From positions 24,393,477-24,457,476 of the forward strand of contig OX155973.1 in assembly GCA_944548615.1 (NCBI GenBank): a stretch of DNA of 64,000 nt, in the 5' to 3' direction. Positions 37,090 to 50,300 of this stretch are shown here, one piece after another (the first letter of the stretch is position 1; every line of letters starts with the position of its first letter). Below the pieces are notes generated by a model. It had not been told where the DNA came from. It saw only the letters and a program-made list of their open reading frames with translations, and did not search any database. The DNA comes from Micropterix aruncella (taxonomy: Eukaryota; Arthropoda; Insecta; Lepidoptera; Micropterigidae). The position numbers were made by a program, and so were the translations under genes.

Positions 37090-37620
37090 TTTATTGCTTT
37101 TAAAAGCTTTTATTTACCTTGAAATGTACGTTAGTATGTATGTATGTTTGCAAGCTGCTTGCAAGCTGAATTAGAACCACTTACTCTTAATATGAAATCG
37201 AAGACTATCGCGGTTGTTTGACATTATAAATAGGATAGAAAACGAATTTACCGCGTGAAATTTGTAGGACCCGACGTTTCGGTGACGTTGCAGCCGCCGT
37301 TGTCAAGGGTAAACTGGTTACCCTTGACAACGGCGGCTGCAACGTCACCGAAACGTCGGGTCCTACAAATTTCACGCGGTAAATTCGTTTTCTACACTTA
37401 CTCTTATTCTACGAAGTTGAAATTTTACAAGTTGGTTCAGTATCGATGACAATGCATTTTTATGGTGAGAATGACCTGATTCTATGCCCAGGATCGGCTT
37501 CCGACGAGGATACTCCTCCACAGTCAACAGCACAGACAAACAATTTTGTATACGCATTCACGTGTGATAGCCTGTTCTAAATTTTACCATGACATGGCTG
37601 CTGCACCATGATATGAGATG
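37090..37620 (+). repeat. repeat family K, copy 1, carrying a Penelope hairpin insertion
   Basis: 37090-37189 and 37407-37620 match 49845-49993 and 50623-50741 (for example GATGACAATGCATTTTTATG and CAATTTTGTATACGCATTCA). The two copies act as empty-site references for each other's insertions. Confidence 0.7.
37190..37394 (-). mobile_element. Penelope-like 3' end as a 205-bp snap-back hairpin with 12-bp target duplication
   Basis: 46 bases of Penelope 3' tail are followed by a perfect inverted repeat: arms 37236-37312 and 37318-37394 (77 bp each) with a 5-base loop ACTGG. CACTTACTCTTA occurs at 37178-37189 and 37395-37406. The family K copy at 49.9 kb lacks the insertion. Confidence 0.85.
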
Positions 37621-38291
37621 CTGACGCCACGCGTTCGATTATGAAGCAATTTTGGGGGTACTAATTAAATTTACACCTTTCCTATTACGCTAGCGCCAAG
37701 TGTCTGGCCTGCTGTCTGAACCCCGGCATTCTATGGCCAAAATACTGTCTGATCTAAAAGTATCAGATTTCCAAAACTATTGCACTTTTTTTGTCGCTGG
37801 CTCCCCAACGAGGGGTGATTCTTGAAAAAAAATAGCACGCTAAATTTGCATATGGGCCATTAGATTAACTGGGCTATAGCAAATGAAGCAAGCCATTTTT
37901 TCAAGAATAGGCCGACATTCTGAAATCGCCCTCCAGTAGTTAAAGATATTAGTAAGATGTAGAGTTTGGTTAATTGTTTATAAAAAATCGGCAACAATAA
38001 TTATAATAGTATTAATTGCAAATTTCAATAAAAACCTTAAGTAAAGTTTAAATTACAAAATGTCTGGTATAATATCAGTTGGTATGTCACATATGGTCAC
38101 ATATGGTCGTCCGTATGTGAAATAGTATATTATATATATACCGACGAGGTGGTATTTTTTCGTTTTAAAACCTGGTCACACTCGTCGAATGTCAATATGT
38201 CATTTCCGTCCGAATTTTAGATGGCGGGCTCGGCGATCGCCTCTTGAAAAACATTCGGATTTCAACGCTTCGGCCCGTTTTCGAAATAAAA

Positions 38292-38397
38292 ATGTCCACA
38301 GGACAAGCGCCGATGGACGTGCCACTGGCTGCGCAGCCGAAACCGCCCCGAAATGCGAAAACCAAGGCGGAAAAGGACGCCGTAGCGCCCGCCAACG
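38292..38397 (+). CDS. CDC7: CDC7 exon 1
   Basis: It starts at ATG 38292 in a GC-richer stretch and encodes MSTGQAPMDVPLAAQPKPPR and a Lys/Ala-rich tail. The donor is aacg|gtacgt (phase 1), matching the phase of exon 2. The N-terminus is not conserved in the family, so the start rests on splice phase and context. Confidence 0.75.
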
Positions 38398-41300
38398 GTA
38401 CGTAAACACGAATCACACGTTTTTCTAAAAATAAATATTTATATTTGCCGTGTCTCGACTGTTTTAAATTGTGTATTTTGAGAAACCCTGCACGTAGGTG
38501 TAATGTGTGATGTTTCAAGGGGAAAATGATATTAATTCTGCCTGGGAAGCTAACCTATAATATTTTCAGGATATTTGAATTTGCGACATTAACACTTCGC
38601 TATAATATGTCGCCGTCGTGGATCTCGATCAGTTTCAAAGATCTGATTCTTGTGACTTTCGCTTTAATGGCAAAAAACTATGGTTTGCTTGTGATACTAT
38701 GATCGTGACTGCCTTAGCCGCTCAAAAGCTAGTCTTCGCGCGCAAAATATTGTGCTGCGACTTTTTGGTCGATTTTCTAAATAAATACGGACCATATCGT
38801 TTTTTTATGAATTCTCTCTTGTTACATGGTAATTAATCTTGTTAGTCATGTATATTATATATTTATATAATATATATAGGGGCCGACCGAAACAGTTACG
38901 CACGGATCTGTCGAGCGACGCAAAGTGCCTATAGGCACTGTTGGCGATCGACGGGTTAAGTCGCTGTCTACCTGACTGGTGTATATATTACGGTCGCTGG
39001 CAGTATATATTACGAACAATAAATATACAATGGTGATATAATTGGATAAATGTCTCTAATATATCCATTTTTTACCCAAAATTGAGATAGCTTGGATTTG
39101 AGATTGTCTTGTCTAAAGATTGTCTTTATATAAAATAAGACCACGGCTTCCCCGTGTCAAAGTCATTGTGTTGTTGAAAATTTGCTTACAACTTGAGAAC
39201 CAATGAATACAAATAATTTGTATAGGTTCCAATCAGTTCGAAAATATCAATATCGTTATAAAAAAATCAAAAATATGTATATCATCACTTTAGATCTTGA
39301 GATATTCAACTTTGAAATTTTGGAATTAGCAGTTTTTCTTCGACTTCCCTGACATTTTGTATGATATCTCAGAGTCTATTTGATAGATTTGGAAGTCATA
39401 TTGCCTATAACAATTGTCATATTAACAATTGTCAAAAGTCATATTGCCTATAATATTAGATTGCTCTACTCCATAGTGTGATTTGGCAACCCTTTTGTGC
39501 TGGCAAAATGCAAGTGGCGCTGAAGGCATTGACGGCCATAATAATAGCAACTTATTTGGCCACCTATAATAACATTGATAATTATAACTTCGCCTTTTCT
39601 AAGGAATACAGCGTTTTATTATTATTATATTGATTGTTTTTTTTTTATAAAGGACTGATTGATTATAAAAACTCATTACTAGTTTTTTATGTTTTAAGGA
39701 TCATGATATTTTGAGCCCTGCTTATTTTATTTTATTTTATTTTATTTTATTCTGGAACCAAACAGAACTACATACAATGCAATAAAAACATATTTAAAAG
39801 TGACAAAAAATCATTAATGTGATTCTGAATATTTAATGTATACAAAATAAACGCAATATAATTTTATATTGTTTCCGCTTGAGAAAGGAGGGAATCAGGA
39901 TGGGAAGTGAGGTTAAAGGAAGAGACAAAATAGATAAAAAAATATTAAGTATGTATTTAAATATATTTATATTTAATTTTAGGTATTATATATAGGTATT
40001 ATAATGAATATACTTGAGATAAATTATGTCCATGAACTAAATTAAATGAAATTTGATGCGGATATAATAAAATATAATTATTATTGCGGTCAAAGTAGAA
40101 ACCCTCGCCTGGCGAGCTGTTAACATGACATGTTATGAATGCCTGATTGTTAAAATGACCTATATCCATTTTTGAAACTTCTGGTAAATCAATAAAAACT
40201 GTCTAGTGTAAAAAGAATGTATGAAGATATTAAAAATAATTTTTTTTCTAGACAGTCATTTATCTTAATGATCGTGTCTTAAAATATCAAAAGTATAATA
40301 TTTGTAGATATTTTTATATATAATTTTTAAATTTGTGGATAAAGGTTGTTTTTACCGTCAATATAAAAAAGTGCATTCTCAAAATAAAAATCATAAGTGT
40401 TTTATTGATAAACTGGTATTTATTCAGGAAATCATAATGCAATTTTAAAACCAACCAATTATTCATCATCTTCTTCAATGTTAGTAGTAGGCCACAGGAG
40501 TATTTCGTCCCAGAAACTCTTCTTATATTCATCCGGTACAAACGCCACACATTTTTTTTAAGTCAGGCATCTTTTTTGCATTGATGCATTGCTTGCTTTG
40601 CCCATATGTGCGATCATTTGGTAGTGGAACAATGACATTTGGTCTTTGTTTTAGCAAAAATGTATGCTTGACTACACCATCGATCAACTCCTGAACTTGA
40701 ACCGGGATCTCTCCATCCTCGATATATTTTATATGGTGAAATTTTGAGATAAAACAAAAAAGATCTGGAAAGCCACCTTCTCGTCTCTTGGAATACGCCG
40801 ATCTTTGGTTTCGAGTGAAAGCGCTGACTTTTTATAGTGCTGTAGCCGCCATTTTTTTTATATCTGAGATGTCTTCTCCGCTTACTAGGTGAATGGTGAA
40901 AAAGTGAGGCTTTGCACTAGATGATACAATCAGCTCCATAAGTTCTCGAATGGTGTACAGTCTATTTATGCGACGCAATTTCCTCTTTATTACTCCGAAG
41001 GCTCTGTCGCATGGTAAGTACGAGTGGCCACGTATAGGAGATTTGTTCGATTTTTTTGAAACGTCCGTTGTCTACGAGGCACATGTTTAAAAGTACTGAG
41101 GTGTTATTTATGTTCTGACCTGCACAGTTGTCACAGAACAGCATCAGAGTTTCGACTTTGATATCTATAATATATACTCGTTTATGTACATCATTAGAAA
41201 ATAACACACCTCATCGGGCCCTTTTTTTTTGCCTGTCCCTCGTGGTATATGAACAGTACGTTTTTCCCTGTCCTCAAGTTATGAATATAGAATACTGGCA

Positions 41301-44300
41301 AAGGTAAAATAAATCTTGGACAGGAATGATCGGTATATAGGCTTCCCTTGTCGCGTCATTTTCCCATTCTGAGCCTGTATCTCCCATGATGCAACTAGAT
41401 ACTTTTCCACTTGGTGGATTAACACAACACACAGACACAATAGTCTAAAAGGAAATCAGCTGATACAATGTCCAGCTAATGACGTAAACGTCAGTTAAAC
41501 GTTTGATAGACAAACTCAGTGCTGCCACACATTGACTGTAAAAACAACCCATATCCTGGATAAAGGTGGTTTTTATGCTCATCGAATATTTGGTGCCCAA
41601 ATAAAAGTAGGTTCTAGTATAGGTAAGAAGTTGTTTGTAAGCTCAATCGATGTGGCATGCCATAGACAAAATTAACTAACAAAAAAGTTGGTTTTAACAT
41701 TTTGTTCGAAGAGGTCGTTTTTACAATCAGTCATTCGTGTATTGTTGTTTTGCATTTTAGAAGGGTCCATGGAGAAATTGTTAAAGAATCTTCCGGAGCT
41801 GGAATTGATCTTTGATTTAAAGAAGAAAATTGGAGAGGGCACGTTCAGCTCCGTGTATCTGGGCTCTCTTAAATGCCAAAGCTCTTGGTCGGACGCCGAG
41901 AAGAAGCTCTTTGCGATTAAGCATTTGGTGCCGACGTCGCATCCCAGCAGGATTGAGCAGGAGTTGTGGTGTTTGAAACACATCGGGTAAGTCCACAGCC
42001 ATACTGCTTTCTCGTTTATCCTAATGCTGAGATTCTAAAAGCTTATATATATCCGATGATTTGAAAAGATTTTTTCTAGAAAATTCTAGGATTACTCACC
42101 GTGTGATTTCCGAAATAAAAAAAATAAATGAATTGATACATTCTCTAATGTTTTGTTTTTAAATGAGTTGTTACAATGTCGTTTGTTGTTGCTTGCAGGG
42201 GTAAGGAGAATGTTATCGGTGTGGAGTTTTGCTTGAGGAGATTCGACACGGTCGTCTTTGTAATGCCTTACATTCCACACAAGAAATTTTCCGTGAGTTA
42301 AATGTTTTTACAATTTTTCAGACTTCAGACAAAAAATTCAGCTGGGTCACCCTGAGACTTTCCCGGCAACTACCGGCAACATCAGTAAAAGTTCAAAATT
42401 AAATGTAAAATAAATTATTATCTATACTAATATTATAAAGAGGTAAAGTTTGTGACGTTGTAGGAAGTAATCTCTGGATCTACTGAACCGATTTTGAAAA
42501 TTCTTTTACCAATAGAAAGCCACGTTATTTGTGAGTCATAAGCTATATATTAATCCGAAAAATGAAGACTTTTTCGTGGGAGTCGGATTTCCAAAGTAAG
42601 TCGGAAAAAACGGTCGAACGAAAACGTTTCTAACTAACGCTGCCTTAACGATGAGAGATATATGATTAAGTCTAGAGAAAAGTTGTAGAGCTTGATAATG
42701 CCTACAAAAAAGTCAGCAACGGCATATGTCTATCTTTTATATTTAAGTCACAAAAAGTAGTTTTTCAAATTAAAAAAATTATTTAAATCGTTAGGTCATG
42801 TTTATTGGTCATATTATCAACAATTATGAATTAATATCAAAATAAGTAAATTTATCGTCTCAAGTGTTTAAAACAAAAGACTTTTCCCTTTTACTGCATA
42901 TAATTTCACTTTTACTGCATAAATGGTTAAAGAGATTAGACACTCACAAATAAGACACTCACAAGAAGAAACTCACAAATAAGGGTATTATAGTCAAATT
43001 GGCATGCAAATACATATGCAGTAAAAATATAACCCTTCTTTTGGCAGTCAGGAAATAAATCATAGCACTCAGTACTAACCAAACCACACTCATAATCTCA
43101 TCATAGGTAAAAAGTTTTACCGCCCAGTTTGAGAATTGCAACGACCACTATAGGGGCAGATATTGATAAAATAGTTAAGACTAAACAATGTCAAACATAT
43201 CATTTATTGAATTTTATTCAAATATGTTTTTGTTGGTAAAATTGTATAATAAATAACTTCAACGATTATTGTTCTTCAATTACAAGTTCATATTGGAATA
43301 TTTTGTTTGTGTTGCGGCCCGCCGAACCAAAATCAAAGTACTGTCGGCCCTTGACCTTCAAAAAGGTTGAAGACCCCTGGTCTAGATGATCACAAAACAT
43401 TTATACATATTATGTTTCATTTAATTTAGTTCATGGACATAATTTTATCTCAAGTTTATTCATTATAGGGGAAGGTAGGTTAAGATGGCGAACTAAAGCT
43501 TCAGATATTATCCCTCGGTTTAGTAAGTGACTTAAAAAACCGAAATGTGAAAGAACACTTTTAATATTTATCTTCAAATAAAAAAATAATAAACGCTGTT
43601 ATCTCCTCTCAAATTACAAAACTTTTAGAATAAAGTATAAACGTACGGGGCAAATCACGTCCGGGTCGCTACTGCTCACAAAACAAACTGGCCCAACGTG
43701 CGTTGCGGTGAACTTCGTTACTAATCGCACGAGTCACAGAAAGTGCTTTGACAGGTGCTGCTATCTATGAATGCGTAGGAGAAATACCGGGTTCGTCATC
43801 TTACCCACTTCGTCATCTTACCCGACTTTCCCCTAATACTTATATATCATACCTAAAATTAAATATAAATATATTTATATACATACATAATATATTTTTT
43901 AAATCGATTTTGTCTCTTCCTTTCACCTCACTTCCCATCCTGATTCCCCCCCCATTCTCATTATATTCGGAATCACATTAATGGATTTTTGACACTTAAA
44001 TAGGTTTCTTTTGCTTTGTATGTAGTTCTGTTTGGTTCCAGAATAAAATAAAATAAATCATAAACAATAAAATAAAATACAAATGGAGCTGTTGTGGAAT
44101 TCACGACCAAAGTTGGGCTCATAAATAAAATACAAACGAAGCTGCCGTGGAATTCACCGACTGGAATCTGGCCCATCATAATACTATTATTACACTTTTC
44201 TGGGGGGTGAGCGGGGGACTCAGCACTGAAAAACGTCAAAAACTGCTAAATTACCATGTAATGCGCGGTCTGTCTCGAAATGACCCTCTTTAGTTTTCGA

Positions 44301-47300
44301 ACTGAAATTTCCCAGGAAAAGCTCAATAGTCTGGAACTTTTACAGCATATATCTGTAATAGCTGTAAATACTCTTTAACCCCTCACATCGCGAAGTTAAA
44401 ATTCGGCCCATTCGGCCGTCCCGTTTGTTTTGTCAGTTTGGCGCGTGAAATTGGCGAGAGTCGATGGCCTTGAGGAAAACGATCATAAGTTATAAACCAC
44501 TATACGGATCATAAAAAGAAGAACTGTAAAATGACCGCATTGAAATTTTAAATATAAAACATTATAAATTTATCTCGTAAAACAATTAAGATAATAATGA
44601 ATAAATATTACAAAGTTGGCGAACTGAAAAAACTGGCATATAAAATCATTTCGATGTTTCTATAACAAATTACGGAAAATATGCAAAAATTGTAAATACA
44701 GTTATGTTCTTTATTAAATGCTTTACCAAAACAATTATTTTGTTTTACTTAATTGCATACAAAAATATTTAGTTATTCAACCAAGAAAAAATTGATGTAT
44801 TCTCGTAAAAAAAAATTTTTTAAATTTTAATTTGTGACTACTTACGGTTTTTTTTTATATGAAATTCTTTCAAAATAACTTTTTTACTGCATCATACTTA
44901 GAAAATTACACCAGAATATTCAGCTTTGTCTGATATCATAGAAAAATCTAAAGTTTTGAGAGTTGGCGTCCACAACTTGATAATAACTTTTGCATGCTCA
45001 TAATATAAAATTGTTTATATTTTTTCAAATATATTGTGTCATTATATACTTATTATATGTAAAACAACTAATTATTATACTCCAAAAAGTCACATTTCAT
45101 CGAAAAACTATAGAAAATCGCACTCTAAGTATGGTAATTCTCTCATAGTAATTATCAAAACAAATTTATTTTCGCGAGCCATATTACGAAGCAATTTATA
45201 ATTTTCAAAATACGGCTTATTATGTGATTACTTAGGATGTAAATGAAGCAATACCTATTTTATTAGCGAAATAAAGCGATATTACGTCATATTCCGTGAT
45301 ATTTCGTGTTAATTCATAAACATTACAAAACACAAAATGCCATCTTTTCCCGGCGCTAAGTTGTCACCGAAGCATTTTGCATAAATATTCGTGAAAAACA
45401 GCAAATGGACTATCTCAATTGACTAATCCTCATTCCTTAACTACTTAAAAATGCAAATTACTCACTGTTCTCCAGTAAATGGCACAAAACACTGCACAAA
45501 CACTGTTTTTATCACCCATTTTGCGGACCCATACACGGCCATGAGAGTTACCGGCGGACACTGCCGTTTGACGTCTATGCTCACTTTTTAAATCGTCCTT
45601 CGATATTGCCAGATGGAAATCTTGAATTAAAGATATTTTGGCCATATCGTTGCGCCCTCAGAAAGCGTATAGTACGGCGTTTCGAATCGTAAATTGCATT
45701 TTTCGCAGCGGCGAGCGTTTGGTCCTGTAAGGGACATTACGGAGTTTTAGGCGGCCGACCTTTGGTCGCCCAAGGGATGTTACGGAGCGACCGGGTTAAT
45801 ACTGAATAACAATATTTAAAAAAAAATCATTTTGATTTTTATTTTATTTTATTCAGGAAACAGAGAGTACAGAAAACATAATTACTTAATCAAAATATAA
45901 CAAACATAAACCATTTATATGTTTCCACCAATTAAACGGTCACATAGTGCGTTATTCTATATAAAAGAAAAGTTTAAAATATACAAGCATTTTTTAAAGT
46001 GAAATTATTAGGGTTTTATAAATAAACAGAAAATAATCTGAAAAGTAATTGCTAAGTTACTAAACAGTCCAAAGTATTAAAAGAGTAAATATAAAGTAAA
46101 TAAAGCAGAAAAAAACAGTAAATAGATTCATATACATGTATATTAATATGGTAATAAATTAATTGATTATTAAATAGATAGTAATAAGAAAATAAAATAT
46201 ATAATTATGAAATGACACATTTTATGAGAACTAAAATAGGAAAATGGAGAAGTTATGTAAATACAAAGATAAGAGGAGAATAACTATTTTCATAATAAAC
46301 AGATTACTTAATTAAATTGTAATATATTCATAATTAGATTTTTAAATGTATCTGGGGTTGTGGCAAATATATCAACATCCATAAACACTGAGTTGTAATC
46401 AGTGGCGGCGCTAGACCACACTTGGATGTCGGCGAAATTAGGTTCGCGAGGCCTTTTTTATTTCCCAGTCAAAAAGAAAACGTTAGATTACATGAGCCGA
46501 ATTATAGTGAAAGTAATGTATGACTAAACGAGTTTTATTGCTAATCAAATGATGTTAAAAATTACACAAATAGAAATTTAAATAGACGAACTTTTCGGCT
46601 TTTGGCCTCACTGAACTTTTTCCGGATTATGTCATAGCTAATACTAGCCGCTATTTCAGCTTTAATTGATAGAATTGATAACGCAGATAGTCTCTCTTGG
46701 GTCATCATGCTTCTCAAGTAGGTCTTAATCAATTTTAACTTTGAGAAGCTTCTCTCAGCGGAAGCTGTACTGACGGGAACCGTGAGAATGATTCTAATTG
46801 CTATGTAAACATTTGGATATATTTCTTCCAAATTATTTTCTAAAATGTACTGAATGAGTTGTTTCGCGTCGTTGACAGAGTCAAGTGAATTCGCTTTTAA
46901 AAGCTGTAGCTCTTCATATAGCTCGAATGGCTGTATGTCACTGTTTTCGCCATTGCCTTCCCGCAGTATTATACCTAAATCATTACAATGCTTGAGAAGG
47001 TCCTCTTTTGATATCGATTTCAAATAACTGGTATCATAAATAAAACCAAATTGTTCAAAATATTCATTGAGCGCTTTAAATCGACATTCGGTGTCGACTA
47101 TAATAGCATCTAAATAGGTTCATCAATATGTTCATAATCGAACATTCGTTTTTTCCTGGCTGTTCTTTTTTCTTTAAATTGACACTGAATTTCGAAAGTA
47201 CTTTTCTCCACAAATAAATTTTAAATAATTTGTAAAACTTTTGCGAGGTCCCCTCGTGCCTCCTCGACAAGCTCTATAAAGAAAAGCATTTTGTGAGTAG

Positions 47301-50300
47301 TTAGAATTGACAATTGACAGTTGAAAGGAACGCTGAGAGCGAGCTGGTCGAGGAGGCACGAAAAAAATTATATGCTCCAAGATTTAACTAGCATCAACAA
47401 TTTTTTAGTGGCGTTACTTTTTGCTTGATACAAAGCTGCGAGACGATGTCAGAGTTTCCATCACAGCTGATCTTCCCATTGATAATCGAAATGATAATAA
47501 TGTTGTATGTTTTTAGGACTATATGCTTACGATGGACGCTGCGGAAACCCGCCTATATATAACAGCTTTACTGACCGCCCTGAAGAGAGTGCACGAATTC
47601 AACGTCATTCATAGGGACATCAAGCCAGGGAACTTCCTTTATGACAGACTCAGCAAACGGTGAGTGCAGAGATGCCTTTGAGTCGAAATTTCTGCTGGGA
47701 GTGGAATGCAGAAAGGTAGTTGTTTTGCTAAATGACTCATTCCCTAATTATCATATTATTCTTAGGGCCGATTTTTCAATAGTCAGATAAACTGTCTAAT
47801 AAGTATTTAAGGAATTATTTTATCTGTTGATTTATTCGTCAAATAACATTGGCGAGTTTTTCAATCATCAAATAGCTGTCAAATAGTTATTGGAAGACTT
47901 TTCGCTGTGTTGGCAGCACTAACTTCAGACAATACACGAAAAGCGAGACAGAATGATTGGACCACTCTATATGCTAGAGCGAGAAGCCCTTAAAAAATAT
48001 TTATTTGACATTTGCTTTCAATATAACCAGTAAACATAACCTCAAATTGCGCGCTTCGTCTGTTTGTCGTCTGCGTCTTTCGTGAATTTGCCAGTTTGTC
48101 GTTTAAAAATGGAAATTTTAATAATAAAACGAGATAGGTCTGTTAGTTTCACGACGAGCAAGTGCATGATAGGTTGTACACATTGATTGCTATAACAAAC
48201 AAAGAATATAGTTATAGCAAACAAACAGAGAATATTTTTTTGAGGTAGGCTCATTTTGTAAGAATTTCGCTTGCCGCATTATAGAATGTAAAAGTACTAT
48301 ACCTGTACATAAAGTATAAACTTAGTAACGGCATATGTATAAGCATGACGTAACCTTTCTGTATTGTGTTTAATTTGGTCTTCAATTAATGCCAGCAGAT
48401 ACTGGACAGTTTCTTTTTGTAGTCTGAATCTTCGCTTAAATTGCACATCATCCCACTGTACAAAATTATCAGGTCTGTCTCTCACTACTCTTTGTTTTCT
48501 CAGAACCGAATTTAAGTAATTATAACTTTCTGCTTCTTCTTCAATAGCGACGTCATCTAACACATGGAATAAATCCATTCTCAACGCAAAAGATCGCCAG
48601 AAATTATCACAACCTAACCTCTTACTGTCAAAATCAGTTTGACGGATCAATTTATTGGAAGAATAACTCGTTATCTGACCCTCGGAGCAGCGAATAACTT
48701 TATTCAGCGAATAGTATCTTTATTCCTTTGATAACTGTTAACTGACTATTGAAAAATTAAATTTTGTACTATCTAATGAATAAGTCCTATCCCACTGTTT
48801 ATCTGACGATTGAAAAATCGGCCCTTAGCCAATCGGCAATATACAGACGCTGAATAGGCTTACAAATTAAATCGCACAATGAAAATATATTATTTTTCAT
48901 AATAATATGCTATTTTGATACATTGAAAATGCACGCTCGTTTTTAGGAGGATGCTGGCATGCAAGCCAAATTTTCTGACTACCAATTTATTTATTTTTTC
49001 AGAGTTTAATAATATCCATAAATCACAATTTTAACCCTTCATTTTTATGCCAGACATTACCCTACAAACCCCCAATACAGTTTGTGCGGGATGGCTCTAA
49101 AGGCAAGAAACATTTCACTACAAAACCTTTCTCAATAATCGAGAAAGCTTCAGATTGGATTCTGGAGGTCGACTCGGTCTCTAAGCAGTATATATTTCCA
49201 TATTTCCTGAAAGTCTCGAATGCACAGCCCTCCGTCCAGATATAACTCTTTACTCTCTATCTTGGAAGGTGGCCCTTATCGTAGAACTAACTGTTTCATG
49301 GGAATCAAATATCCCAAAAGACGAGTGCAAATTAAATAAATACCATGATCTCGCAACTGCCGTAACCCAGAACGGCTTCACTGTTCACCTTCACGCGGTG
49401 GAAGTTGGCGCTCGTGGCCTGCCAGCAAAATCTATGTTTCACCTCTTTAAAGATCTTGGTCTTTCCAGAAAAATAATCAAGTCTTTCCTAGAAAAATTAT
49501 CTAAAACCGCAATTTGCGTATCTCAAATTCTATGGCTTCGAAGGGGGAGTGAATGGGTCGTAAGGTGAACGCTCACATGTGGCAAGACAGTTGTCTTAAA
49601 CATACCACAGTCGGCCGTTAGTCCGGAATCCACTGCTCACCCCCCAAAAGTGTAAAAAAAATAGTATTATGATGGGCTCGACTCTGGTCGGTGAATTCCA
49701 TGGCAGCTCCGTTTGTATTTTATTTACTGCTCGGTCCTACCCAAAACGTATTTTTTTTTAAATATAAATAAATAAAATAAAATTAAAAAATTAAAACCAA
49801 CCCCAATTTGCAAACTGAAATTACCCTTTGTAAAGTCTCATAAGCTTTTATTTACCTTGCAATGTATGTATGTTCTATTAGATCAAATCTTGCAAGCAGA
49901 ATTAGAACCACTTTCTCTTATCCTATGAGGTAAAAATTTTACACGTTGGTTCAGTTCCGATGACAATGCATTTTTATGGTGATCATGACCTGATTCTACA
50001 AATAGAGTTGTCAACTACAACGGGCGAACCCGTCACAAAACAGTTCACCGTCAAGCTCCGCCACATGCCCGCAAGAGACCAACGCCTTAACCGCGAGATA
50101 ACTAGGTGTGTTACCCAGCGGGCTTACACTCACACCTTACTTCCAAGATTGCGACCAGATTACTCCGGTCTCTCGATTGGTTACGAGTTCGAGATCGCTT
50201 GCGCGGTCCTCTCCCTTACTAAGCGGGAAAACGGTGTATACCGAATCTATCGTGGACCACGGCGTCCTTTGCCCGGCTGTTCACCTAGGATCGGGTAGCC

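Noticed and set aside
38618..38836. 72-codon + frame between CDC7 exons 1 and 2
   Set aside because: It lies wholly within a TTAA-flanked MITE and has no splice-compatible context or known domain.
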